The notes below the pieces were generated by a model. It made no database searches. It was given only the letters and a program-made list of their open reading frames with translations, and was not told where the DNA came from. DNA of 20,718 bases from Planctomycetia bacterium (GTDB lineage: Bacteria; Planctomycetota; Phycisphaerae; Phycisphaerales; SM1A02). How positions within the stretch are numbered: position 1 is the stretch's first letter; each line of letters begins with the position of its first letter. The stretch spans positions 1 through 20,718 of the forward strand of contig SYHM01000178.1 in NCBI GenBank assembly GCA_005799205.1, in the 5' to 3' direction. Of the stretch, positions 8,224-15,440 are shown one piece after another. The translations under genes and the position numbers were made by a program.

Positions 8224-10365
8224 TCACTTGCCAAGTGATCGCTGGGCCAGATCGATAAAGAAGGCGAACTCGAGAGCGATCTCCTTGAGTCGGTTGAATC
8301 GACCTGAGTTGCCGCCGTGGCCAGCATCCATGTTGATGCGAAAGAGCAGCGGATTGGTATCGGATTTCATCGCGCGCAATCGAGCGACATACTTCGACGG
8401 CTCGAAGTATTGAACTTGTGAATCCCACAGACCCGTGGTGACGAGCATCGCCGGATACGCCTTGCGCTGAATCTGATCAATCGGTGAGTACTCGCTGATG
8501 TACTTGTAAGCAGCTCCCTCGCGCGGGTCTCCCCATTGGGTCCATTCGTTGGCTGTGAGCGGAATCGTCTCGTCGAGCATGGTGGTCAGCACATCGACGA
8601 AGGGAACGTGCAGCCCGATTCCGAGGTACTTCGCTCCTGCCTGATTCGCGATCGCTCCCATCAGCATGCCGCCCGCAGAGCCGCCTGTCGCAAAGACCTG
8701 CCCGGCTGCACCATACTTCTGACGAACGAGAAAGTCTGTGACATCTTCAAAGTCGTTGAACGAGTTCTTCTTATGCATGAGCCGGCCATCCTCGTACCAG
8801 TCCTGCCCCAGGTCGGCGCCTCCGCGCACATGAGCGGTCGCGAGAAGAAATCCGCGATCGAGCAGCGAGACTCGATTGCTGCTGAAATCGGCATCCGACG
8901 AGATGCCGTACGCGCCGTACCCCTCCTGATAGATCGGTGCGCTGCCGTCACGAACGAATCGATCCGTGCGCCATGCAAGCGAGACTGGAATCTGCTTGCC
9001 GTCCCGCGAGCGAGCCCACACGCGCTCTGTGCGGTACAGCGATTTGTCGTATCCGATCACGGGCTGCACCTTTCGCACTGTGCGTGCCTGTGACGCAAGA
9101 TCAACATCGTAGACCGTCGTCGGAGAGATCATCGACGTGTACGCGACGCGCACTGCAGGCGATGCTGGGTCTTGTCGGCTCGCAATCGACATTGTGTATG
9201 CGCTCTCATCGGCCTGAATCGTGAACGGCTTCACGATGGCCTCTCCTGCTCCCCAAGGCACCACGCGAACGATCCCGTTCGCTCGCTCGCGTTCACCGAG
9301 CGCAATCGCGCCATTGAAGAGCTGGAAGGCATCAAGCGAGGTCTCGGCCCGATCACCGATGAGCTCACGCCACGTGGCAACGGTTTGTACGCTCGCCTCG
9401 TCCGATTCGACGAGTTTGAAGTTATGCGCGTGATCGTTCGTTCTGATCACCCAACGCCCATTCAAGTGGTTGGCGTACGATCGAACACCCACCCGACGCG
9501 CAATGGCGATCGTGGGGGCGACGAGTGGATTTCGTGCCGAAATCACTCGTAACTCCGTCGTGTCAAACCCTTCAAGCGTGATCATGATGAACTCGTGTGA
9601 AGCCGAGAGTTCGACGCCAGTGATCAGAGTTTCATCGAGCTCGTTGTAGACCTGCACGTCGGATTCGTGCGGAGTCCCAAGCGTGTGTCGATAGACCGGA
9701 CCAGTCTGCAGCAACTGGGGGTCCTGCTTCACATAGAACACCGTTTTTCCGTCGAGTGCCCACGCGATCGATTCCATGACTCCTGGGATCGCATCTGGCA
9801 ATGTCTCACCACTCACGAGGCTCTTGAATCGCAGCGTGCTGATGCGGCGTCCCGTTGTGTCATCGGTCCACGCGAGCATCTCGTTGTTGTGACTGACCTC
9901 GATCGCGCCAAGTGAGAAGAAGGGCTTGTCCTTGCCGAGTACCGGACCATCGAGCAGCACCGCAACCTGAGCGCCCGCGGTGGGAGCGATCGGGGTCCCC
10001 GCTTGTCTCACCAGCACTGGATACTCAGCGCCCTGATTGAACCTCGTTGAATACCAATAGCCGTTGTGATAAAGCGGCGCGGTCGAGTCGTCTTCTTTGA
10101 TGCGTCCACGCATTTCGGCGAGCAGCGACTGCTGCAGGGGAAGCAGGTGCGCCGTAACCGATTCGGTGTAGGCATTCTCTGCATTGAGATAGGCAAGAAT
10201 CTCTGGACGCTTGGTCTTCGCGTCATCGTCGCGCAGCCAGTAATAGTCATCCACGCGATCACCGTGAGGACTCTTCACGGTGAATGGAACGCGCGTGGCA
10301 ACTGGTGCAACTGGACCCCCTTGTGGACAAGCGAGAAACAAGCAACAACACATCATGATGGTCAT
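8224..10365 (-). CDS. ptrB: Oligopeptidase B (S9A prolyl-oligopeptidase family), probable export or lipoprotein signal
   Basis: Protein of 713 aa. Residues 20-45 (VATRVPFTVKSPHGDRVDDY, then YWLRDD) match the typical start of oligopeptidase B. A seven-bladed propeller spans about 75-430, followed by the alpha/beta hydrolase domain. The catalytic triad is Ser563 (TGGSAGGML), Asp648 (LWDSQVQY) and His683 (DAGHGGN). The spacings of 85 and 35 residues equal those I recall for the E. coli enzyme. Family activity: cleavage after Arg or Lys in peptides up to about 30 residues. An in-frame TGA lies immediately before the ATG at 10365, which fixes the longest start. The first 13 residues (MTIMMCCCLFLAC) are hydrophobic and Cys-rich and resemble a minimal lipoprotein signal, but lack basic residues. 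Neighbouring Tricorn suggests a shared peptide-degrading role, although the two genes are not in one operon. Confidence 0.94.
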   Translation of the reverse strand: MTIMMCCCLFLACPQGGPVAPVATRVPFTVKSPHGDRVDDYYWLRDDDAKTKRPEILAYLNAENAYTESVTAHLLPLQQSLLAEMRGRIKEDDSTAPLYHNGYWYSTRFNQGAEYPVLVRQAGTPIAPTAGAQVAVLLDGPVLGKDKPFFSLGAIEVSHNNEMLAWTDDTTGRRISTLRFKSLVSGETLPDAIPGVMESIAWALDGKTVFYVKQDPQLLQTGPVYRHTLGTPHESDVQVYNELDETLITGVELSASHEFIMITLEGFDTTELRVISARNPLVAPTIAIARRVGVRSYANHLNGRWVIRTNDHAHNFKLVESDEASVQTVATWRELIGDRAETSLDAFQLFNGAIALGERERANGIVRVVPWGAGEAIVKPFTIQADESAYTMSIASRQDPASPAVRVAYTSMISPTTVYDVDLASQARTVRKVQPVIGYDKSLYRTERVWARSRDGKQIPVSLAWRTDRFVRDGSAPIYQEGYGAYGISSDADFSSNRVSLLDRGFLLATAHVRGGADLGQDWYEDGRLMHKKNSFNDFEDVTDFLVRQKYGAAGQVFATGGSAGGMLMGAIANQAGAKYLGIGLHVPFVDVLTTMLDETIPLTANEWTQWGDPREGAAYKYISEYSPIDQIQRKAYPAMLVTTGLWDSQVQYFEPSKYVARLRAMKSDTNPLLFRINMDAGHGGNSGRFNRLKEIALEFAFFIDLAQRSLGK

Positions 10366-10459
10366 TCAGACAATAGTAGGGGTCGCAGTGACCAGATGAT
10401 CGGTTGAAAGTCCGTGCGCTGACTTGCAATCCACCACATCGGAGGCATGCTCTCTCCCG
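10366..10459. promoter_or_regulatory. Divergent intergenic region between ptrB and the DNRLRE gene
   Basis: These 94 bp must contain the promoters of both divergent genes. On the minus strand a -10-like TACTAT (10378-10373) ends only 7 nt before the ptrB ATG, with no convincing -35. On the plus strand TTGAAA (10404-10409) is a possible -35 without a good -10. GGAGG at 10441-10445 may serve the plus-strand start, but its 14-nt spacing is long. Confidence 0.35.
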
Positions 10460-11215
10460 ATGCTCGCCCGTTGTTCCGCAAGCTCATTGTCAGTCGCCGC
10501 AGGTGGGTTCGCGGTGTGTGTGGCCTACCACGTTCACGGCGCGGTCATAGAGCTCGCTGCGGTGAGTGATACAACCCTGTACGAAAGCGCAACCGGCGCA
10601 CTCGGAAACGGTGCGGGGCAATACCTGTTCGCAGGAACCACGAACCAGCCGCAATTGCGAAGGGCGTTGATTTCGTTCGACGCGGCTGGCGCGCTGCCCG
10701 AACAGGCAATCATTGAGAGCGTCCAGCTCACGCTGCACGTCGCATCGGCGAGCGCGCAGACGCATTCATTTTCGTTGCATCGCGTGACATCCGCGTGGGG
10801 AGAAGGTCTCTCGGATGCGGTTGGAAACGAGGGGTCGGGCGCAGCGGCGATGATGGGTGACGCAACGTGGCTTTACTCCTCATGGCCTGGGATCGCGTGG
10901 ACGAATCCCGGCGGAGATTTCTCGACGGTTGCAAGCGCTGCGACCTCGGTCGGTGACATCGGCTTCTACTCGTGGACTTCGACACAGCTGCGCGATGATG
11001 TGCGCGCGTGGCTTGCAGATCCAAGCGCACAGTTCGGCTGGATCCTGCGTGGCGACGAGTCAAGTCCAGGCACCACACGCCGGTTCGACTCGAGCGAGGC
11101 GATCGACGCGCTGCTTGTTCCAACGCTGACCATCAGTTACTCCATCGCGCCCGCCCCAGGCTCGATCGCCCTTCTCGCGCTCTCCCTGCTCGTTGCACGA
11201 AGCCGTAGGCGGTGA
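10460..11215 (+). CDS. Secreted DNRLRE-type (CBM96-like) protein with PAPG-variant PEP-CTERM tail
   Basis: Protein of 251 aa from the ATG at 10460; a TTG at 10424 would add 12 residues, but the ATG gives the better signal peptide (hydrophobic run to about residue 27, ending near AVIELA). The body has features I associate with planctomycete DNRLRE proteins: SDTTLYESATGALGNGAGQ, then LRRALISFD, SLHRVTSAWGEG, GDATW, GGDF and a late RFDSSEA. These are beta-sandwich folds; some members bind polysaccharide (CBM96). The C-terminus has APAPGSIALLALSLLVA followed by RSRRR, an exosortase-type sorting tail in which PEP is replaced by PAPG. Expected role: surface or matrix protein with no enzymatic motif visible. 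It converges on the dockerin-repeat gene with an 8-bp gap. Confidence 0.8.
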   Translation: MLARCSASSLSVAAGGFAVCVAYHVHGAVIELAAVSDTTLYESATGALGNGAGQYLFAGTTNQPQLRRALISFDAAGALPEQAIIESVQLTLHVASASAQTHSFSLHRVTSAWGEGLSDAVGNEGSGAAAMMGDATWLYSSWPGIAWTNPGGDFSTVASAATSVGDIGFYSWTSTQLRDDVRAWLADPSAQFGWILRGDESSPGTTRRFDSSEAIDALLVPTLTISYSIAPAPGSIALLALSLLVARSRRR

Positions 11216-11223
11216 ATCAGGCG

Positions 11224-12447
11224 TTAGTTCCCGCTGGTCCCCCACTGCCCGAGCACGATCGCGAGGTCGGCGCCATCAACAAGTCCATCGCCGTTGACGT
11301 CACCCGATGGGGTTGGCACCGTGCCTGAACAGACGAACCGCAGCGATCCAGTGCCGGTCAGGCTGGTGAAACCGGTCAAGCGGATGAGGTAGGTGTTTCC
11401 ACTTTGAGTTGCAAACGTCACGAGTGACGCATTGGCAGTTCCACACTGGTCGTTACATGCAATGGAGGCTCCCGCCGCCGCCTCACACGCACTTCCCGTG
11501 CAGCTGTTGACTTCGAACACTTCGAGTCCTGTATCCGCAGTCGTCAAGCCACAGGTGGAAATCTCTGCCGAGCCGGTGCAAGGCGCAGTCCACTCGAAAA
11601 AGAACTCCTTTTTCACAACATACCCAGGGGCGCACGGCACGACAGTGTTCGTCGCCAAAGGTGAGAACGAGAAATCAAACGCTTTCGTGGCAGGCGAGCC
11701 AACCACGGTGACGGCGGTGGCACACGAATACGCAGGCATGGGATAGACACCGGTCGTTACCGCCGCATACGGACCGGTGGCAGAGCCGGCTGTATCAGAC
11801 CACTTGGTGAGATGAAAACTCTGCTGCTCGACAGGAACTGGATGGATCCCTGGTACTCCAATCACAGAGCCGAAGAGAGAAAACTCCGTGGTTCCGCCGC
11901 AATCCTCTCGCACGCCAAGGGGAAGCTCCGTGCTTCCGCTCACGGCGACGAAGTACTGCGTGTTGGGGGTGAGTAACGAACCGAGTGTTCCGCCACCCAC
12001 CAGTGGCGCGTTCGCATCAAGAACTGGATAAGGCAGCGCACCAGACAACTTATGGACCGTAGCGATTGGCTTTGCGAGTGTTACCCAGACTGGAGCAATC
12101 GAACCACAGTTGACGACGAATCGCTTGAAGAGTGTGAGTCGAGCGTCCCACACTGGGGATCCCCCCGTTCCCATGTCCATGTCAATCTTGAAAGTGCTCA
12201 CGCTTGACCCGGTCAGGACGAGGTACATGTCAACCTGATCGGCTGCCCCGACAAGGGCGGTAGCGGCGGTCGAGCCTCGCAGGCGAGTCACAGAAACGTT
12301 TTGGCTTGCGCTCACCGTCGTTGCGGTAGATGGCGTTGATCCAGCATCTTTGGGACCCTCGTCAAACTCTGGGCCAGCGAATGCGGCACTGACGAGTGCT
12401 GCAGCGAGTAAGAACCCGAATCCAACTGTGGTGCGTTCTGTGTGCAT
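11224..12447 (-). CDS. Secreted Cys-rich protein with single C-terminal dockerin type I half-repeat
   Basis: Protein of 407 aa. The start at 12447 is fixed by a strong Shine-Dalgarno 4 nt upstream and a clear signal peptide (MHTERTTVGFGFLLAAALVS, then AAFA) cut near residue 24; a longer frame to 12645 lacks both and overlaps the divergent kinase gene. The body is Ser/Thr/Ala-rich with beta-rich segments and paired Cys, including VDMYLVLTGS and GNTYLIRLTGFTSLTGTG, which resemble bacterial pre-peptidase C-terminal-like domains. Residues 383-394 form a perfect calcium loop of dockerin or EF-hand type, with Asp383, Asn385, Asp387, Asp391 and Asp394 at positions 1, 3, 5, 9 and 12, followed by a short helix and WGTSGN. 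Such single half-repeats end many planctomycete exported proteins without any cellulosome. The function is unknown; a surface or matrix role is inferred. Confidence 0.82.
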   Translation of the reverse strand: MHTERTTVGFGFLLAAALVSAAFAGPEFDEGPKDAGSTPSTATTVSASQNVSVTRLRGSTAATALVGAADQVDMYLVLTGSSVSTFKIDMDMGTGGSPVWDARLTLFKRFVVNCGSIAPVWVTLAKPIATVHKLSGALPYPVLDANAPLVGGGTLGSLLTPNTQYFVAVSGSTELPLGVREDCGGTTEFSLFGSVIGVPGIHPVPVEQQSFHLTKWSDTAGSATGPYAAVTTGVYPMPAYSCATAVTVVGSPATKAFDFSFSPLATNTVVPCAPGYVVKKEFFFEWTAPCTGSAEISTCGLTTADTGLEVFEVNSCTGSACEAAAGASIACNDQCGTANASLVTFATQSGNTYLIRLTGFTSLTGTGSLRFVCSGTVPTPSGDVNGDGLVDGADLAIVLGQWGTSGN

Positions 12448-12451
12448 AGAG

Positions 12452-12457
12452 CCTCCT
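12452..12457 (-). promoter_or_regulatory. Strong Shine-Dalgarno AGGAGG for the dockerin-repeat gene
   Basis: AGGAGG on the minus strand lies 4 nt before the ATG at 12447. It is the best ribosome binding site in the window and decides between this start and an upstream in-frame one at 12645. Confidence 0.75.
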
Positions 12458-12478
12458 AATAGAAATTGATGCAACCGC

Positions 12479-12506
12479 ACTCTAAGTTTGCGGTGGGCAA
12501 AATCAA
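12479..12506 (-). promoter_or_regulatory. Candidate promoter of the dockerin-repeat gene
   Basis: On the minus strand, TTGATT (12506-12501) and TAGAGT (12484-12479) are separated by 16 bp. They predict a start near 12472 and a leader of about 25 nt containing the strong AGGAGG. Each hexamer matches 4 of 6 consensus bases, so support is modest. The rest of the 132-bp divergent region (12448-12579) also holds TACGAT at 12565-12570, 9 nt before the kinase ATG. Confidence 0.35.
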
Positions 12507-12579
12507 AGAAAGTTCGTGGAAAATCGCAAATTGAGGGTGCACACGGAGACAAGAATCGCTCCGATACGATCAAACGCGG

Positions 12580-15009
12580 ATGATTCCAGACGATCCTGAC
12601 GGCACACTCATTCCGGGAGACGAAAGCTCGAACGACCGCCCTCACTCGATGGATGTCACCGCCGAGTCACATCCCACGGGGCGCACGACCCCTCTCGCAG
12701 GACAACACGAGACCTCGCTCGATTCGAAATCGTGGGGTGGCGAAGCGCTCGCGAGCGGTGCGAATACCAAGGGGGTTCAGACCGGTTCTCGCTACAAGAT
12801 CCTTCGCCCGCTTGGAGAGGGTGGATTCGGAATCGTGTACCTCGCCGACCAGAGTGAACCAGTGCGCCGCAAGGTCGCACTCAAGGTTCTCAAGATGGCC
12901 TTCGCGTCTCCAGCGACCCTTGCGAGGTTTGCCGCCGAACAGCAAGCGCTGGCGATCATGGATCACCCGGGTCTTGCGAAAGTGTTCGACGCAGGCACCA
13001 CTCCCGATGGCCAACCGTACTTCGCGATGGAGTACGCGCCTGGCGAGCCGCTCGCTTCATTCTGCGATTCCCGCCGCATTGGGCTTCGTGCCCGCATTGA
13101 GTTGCTAGCTCAAATCTGCGATGCGATTCAGCACGCACACATGAAGGGTGTCGTGCATCGTGATCTCAAGCCTGGAAACATTCTGGTCGCCGAGACCGAT
13201 GAGGGCTTCAGACCAAAAGTGATTGACTTCGGCATCGCGAAGGCTGTCTCTGCGAGCGCCGGAGAGAATGCGCACGAGACTCAATTCGGGCAATTCGTTG
13301 GAACACCCGTCTACATGAGCCCCGAGCAGGCCGAGGGTGGCTCGATCGACATTGACACGCGAAGCGACATCTATTCGATGGGAGTGATTCTCTACGAGCT
13401 GCTCGTAGGCAAGACCCCGATCGAGTCTGAGACGCTTCGCAAGTCGGGCATCGCGCACCTCCATCGCACACTGCTTGAAACCGATCCGCTGAGACCGAGT
13501 GTCCGGCTCGACAAGATGCCGCCTGCTGAACGAGAGTCAATCTGTGCGGCGCGGCGATCGGAGTATGCGCCACTGATGCGACAACTCCGGCGCGATCTCG
13601 ACTGGATCACGATGCGCTGCCTCGAAAAGGACCGCACCCGCCGCTATGAGAGCGCCAGTGCACTCGCGGCAGACTTGCGGCGCTACCTCGCAGGCGAAGC
13701 AGTTCTTGCGGGGCCTCCCGGCAACGCCTACCGGATTCACAAGTTCGTGCGCCGTCACCGGGTGGGAGTCTCGGTCGCCGCGGTCGCGACACTCGGGCTG
13801 ATCGCCTTCGCCGTCAGCATGTGGGTGCTCTGGCAGGACGCGACACGCCAGCAGCTTCGCGCGGAACAAACGCTCGGGGTCTTCAAGTCCGCACTCGGCG
13901 CGTCTGACCTAACTGGGTCACAATCAGAATCATCGAATACGGTGCAGGGGCTGCTTCTGAAGGTCGAAGAAGACGCATTGAAGTCACTTGCCTCTCAGCC
14001 CGACATTCTTGTCGAACTGCGTGAGACGATCGGACCGGTGTTCACATCGCTCTCTGACTACGACTCGGCCCGGCGCAACATCATCCCGCTCGTCGAGTTT
14101 CGTCGTGCCCGCGCTGCCTCAGGAGACATCGATGACGGCATCGCCCTCGCGAAGGCGCTTCACGAACAGGGGCGCGTACTGTTTTTCCTGCGGCAATACA
14201 CAGAGTCGCGCGCGGCATACGAAGAGTCGCTCGCGCTTCGAACCCAGTTGCTTCGAGCCAATCATCCTGACATCGGCACCTCACTCCTGCATCTGAGTGC
14301 GGTCTATCGCGCGCTGGGAGATTCAACGCTGAGCGACAAGGCGAGCGACGATGCGATTGCACTCTTTCGTCGCATCACAGACGATCGACAGGAGCGACTC
14401 GGCGCCGCTCTCTTTTCGCGTGGCGACAGCCTGCGCAAGGTGAAGCGGTTCGACGAGGCTCGGGCATTCATCAATGAGGCGATCGAGGTCTTCATCAAGA
14501 ACGAGGGGCCGAACTACTGGCGCGTCGGTCGGGCTCTCGGGTTGCTCGGAGACATTGAAGTGTCGAATGGCCGCTACGACCTTGCGGTCGTTCACCAGCG
14601 ACGGGCGATCGATCTCATGCTGCCGCGATTTGGAGCGACTCATCCAACAGTGACGCAGGCGCGCCAGAATTGCGCGCTGTCGCTCGCCCGACTCGCAACG
14701 GGTGACTCTTCGTCTCTTGAAGGCGCCTCAGTGATAGACCCAGCGGCGCTCGCAGAAGCGCTGAAACAGACGCGGCTCGCTGTTGATGGACGAGCACAGA
14801 ATGACAAGTCGCCCATTGACACTGCGCACTCGCTTGCGCTGCTCTCGCTTCTCAGTGAACTGAATGGCGACCGGGCGGGTGCGATCGCATCAGAGTCGCG
14901 CATAGTCAACATGCTTCAAGAGCGTGCCCCACAAGCGGCAGAGCAGATCGTGCGTGCGCAAAACCGCCTCGCTGGATTGCAGCAGCCCTCGGCGGCACCG
15001 CTAGACTGA
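12580..15009 (+). CDS. Transmembrane Ser/Thr protein kinase with C-terminal TPR region
   Basis: Protein of 809 aa. A low-complexity N-terminus (1-68) precedes a complete Hanks-type kinase domain (about 70-370). It has the glycine loop GEGGFG (79-84), Lys102 in VALKVLK, HRDLKPGN with catalytic Asp195, Asp216 of DFG, and the activation segment ending FVGTPVYMSPEQA. All catalytic residues are present, so it should be active. One membrane helix lies at about 395-417 (VGVSVAAVATLGLIAFAVSM). The remainder (about 430-809) is helical with TPR-like repeats such as ALHEQGRVLFFLRQYTESRA and VGRALGLLGDIEVSNGRYDL. This kinase-TM-TPR order is frequent in Planctomycetota. With the kinase inside, the TPRs would lie outside and may sense partners. 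It leads a tight run with two downstream genes (gaps of 5 and 9 bp). Substrates are unknown. Confidence 0.93.
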   Translation: MIPDDPDGTLIPGDESSNDRPHSMDVTAESHPTGRTTPLAGQHETSLDSKSWGGEALASGANTKGVQTGSRYKILRPLGEGGFGIVYLADQSEPVRRKVALKVLKMAFASPATLARFAAEQQALAIMDHPGLAKVFDAGTTPDGQPYFAMEYAPGEPLASFCDSRRIGLRARIELLAQICDAIQHAHMKGVVHRDLKPGNILVAETDEGFRPKVIDFGIAKAVSASAGENAHETQFGQFVGTPVYMSPEQAEGGSIDIDTRSDIYSMGVILYELLVGKTPIESETLRKSGIAHLHRTLLETDPLRPSVRLDKMPPAERESICAARRSEYAPLMRQLRRDLDWITMRCLEKDRTRRYESASALAADLRRYLAGEAVLAGPPGNAYRIHKFVRRHRVGVSVAAVATLGLIAFAVSMWVLWQDATRQQLRAEQTLGVFKSALGASDLTGSQSESSNTVQGLLLKVEEDALKSLASQPDILVELRETIGPVFTSLSDYDSARRNIIPLVEFRRARAASGDIDDGIALAKALHEQGRVLFFLRQYTESRAAYEESLALRTQLLRANHPDIGTSLLHLSAVYRALGDSTLSDKASDDAIALFRRITDDRQERLGAALFSRGDSLRKVKRFDEARAFINEAIEVFIKNEGPNYWRVGRALGLLGDIEVSNGRYDLAVVHQRRAIDLMLPRFGATHPTVTQARQNCALSLARLATGDSSSLEGASVIDPAALAEALKQTRLAVDGRAQNDKSPIDTAHSLALLSLLSELNGDRAGAIASESRIVNMLQERAPQAAEQIVRAQNRLAGLQQPSAAPLD

Positions 15010-15014
15010 TTTTG

Positions 15015-15431
15015 ATGCAGCAGTTGCTTGGGATCATGATCGGTGGATTTTTGGTCTGCGTCATCGCAGGCTCGGTGCTCGCACGCGCTGCGATCGCCTC
15101 ACTCGATCACACACACAAGGCCGACCTCGTCACGATTGTTACCAAGAGTTCGATGTGGAACCTCGTGGCACCTCTGCTCACGGCAGCCGCGTACGCGGTG
15201 GTCGTCATCAGCAATCCCCAACTCTTGCCAGTGGCCACAGCGGTCGCCCTAGGAATTCTTGTTGCACACGGCATCTTCAGCGCAATTCTCGCCGAACGCG
15301 CGTACCGAGCCCACCACTTTCCAGCCCGGTTTCTACGGCTGTTTCGATTCTCGCGGGGAGTGCGAATCCTCGGTTCTGCGGCGCTCTTCGCCGCGATTCT
15401 CGTGTGGCTGTTCGGGCGCGATCACGCGTAA
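15015..15431 (+). CDS. Small four-helix integral membrane protein, unknown function
   Basis: Protein of 138 aa, not recognised. It has about four hydrophobic helices, at residues 5-26 (LGIMIGGFLVCVIAGSVLA), 48-66, 71-92 and 117-134, with a basic loop between the last two (AYRAHHFPARFLRLFRFSR), which should be cytoplasmic. The ATG begins 5 bp after the kinase stop with no Shine-Dalgarno, suggesting translational coupling. A TTG directly before the ATG would add one residue. The stop is 9 bp before the next gene, so it is probably co-expressed with both neighbours. No catalytic motif is visible; a scaffold, chaperone or transport accessory role cannot be distinguished. Confidence 0.75.
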   Translation: MQQLLGIMIGGFLVCVIAGSVLARAAIASLDHTHKADLVTIVTKSSMWNLVAPLLTAAAYAVVVISNPQLLPVATAVALGILVAHGIFSAILAERAYRAHHFPARFLRLFRFSRGVRILGSAALFAAILVWLFGRDHA

Positions 15432-15440
15432 TGTGCAAGG

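Noticed and set aside
11224..12447. Cellulosome component
   Set aside because: Only one dockerin half-repeat is present and no cohesin or glycoside hydrolase is in the window.
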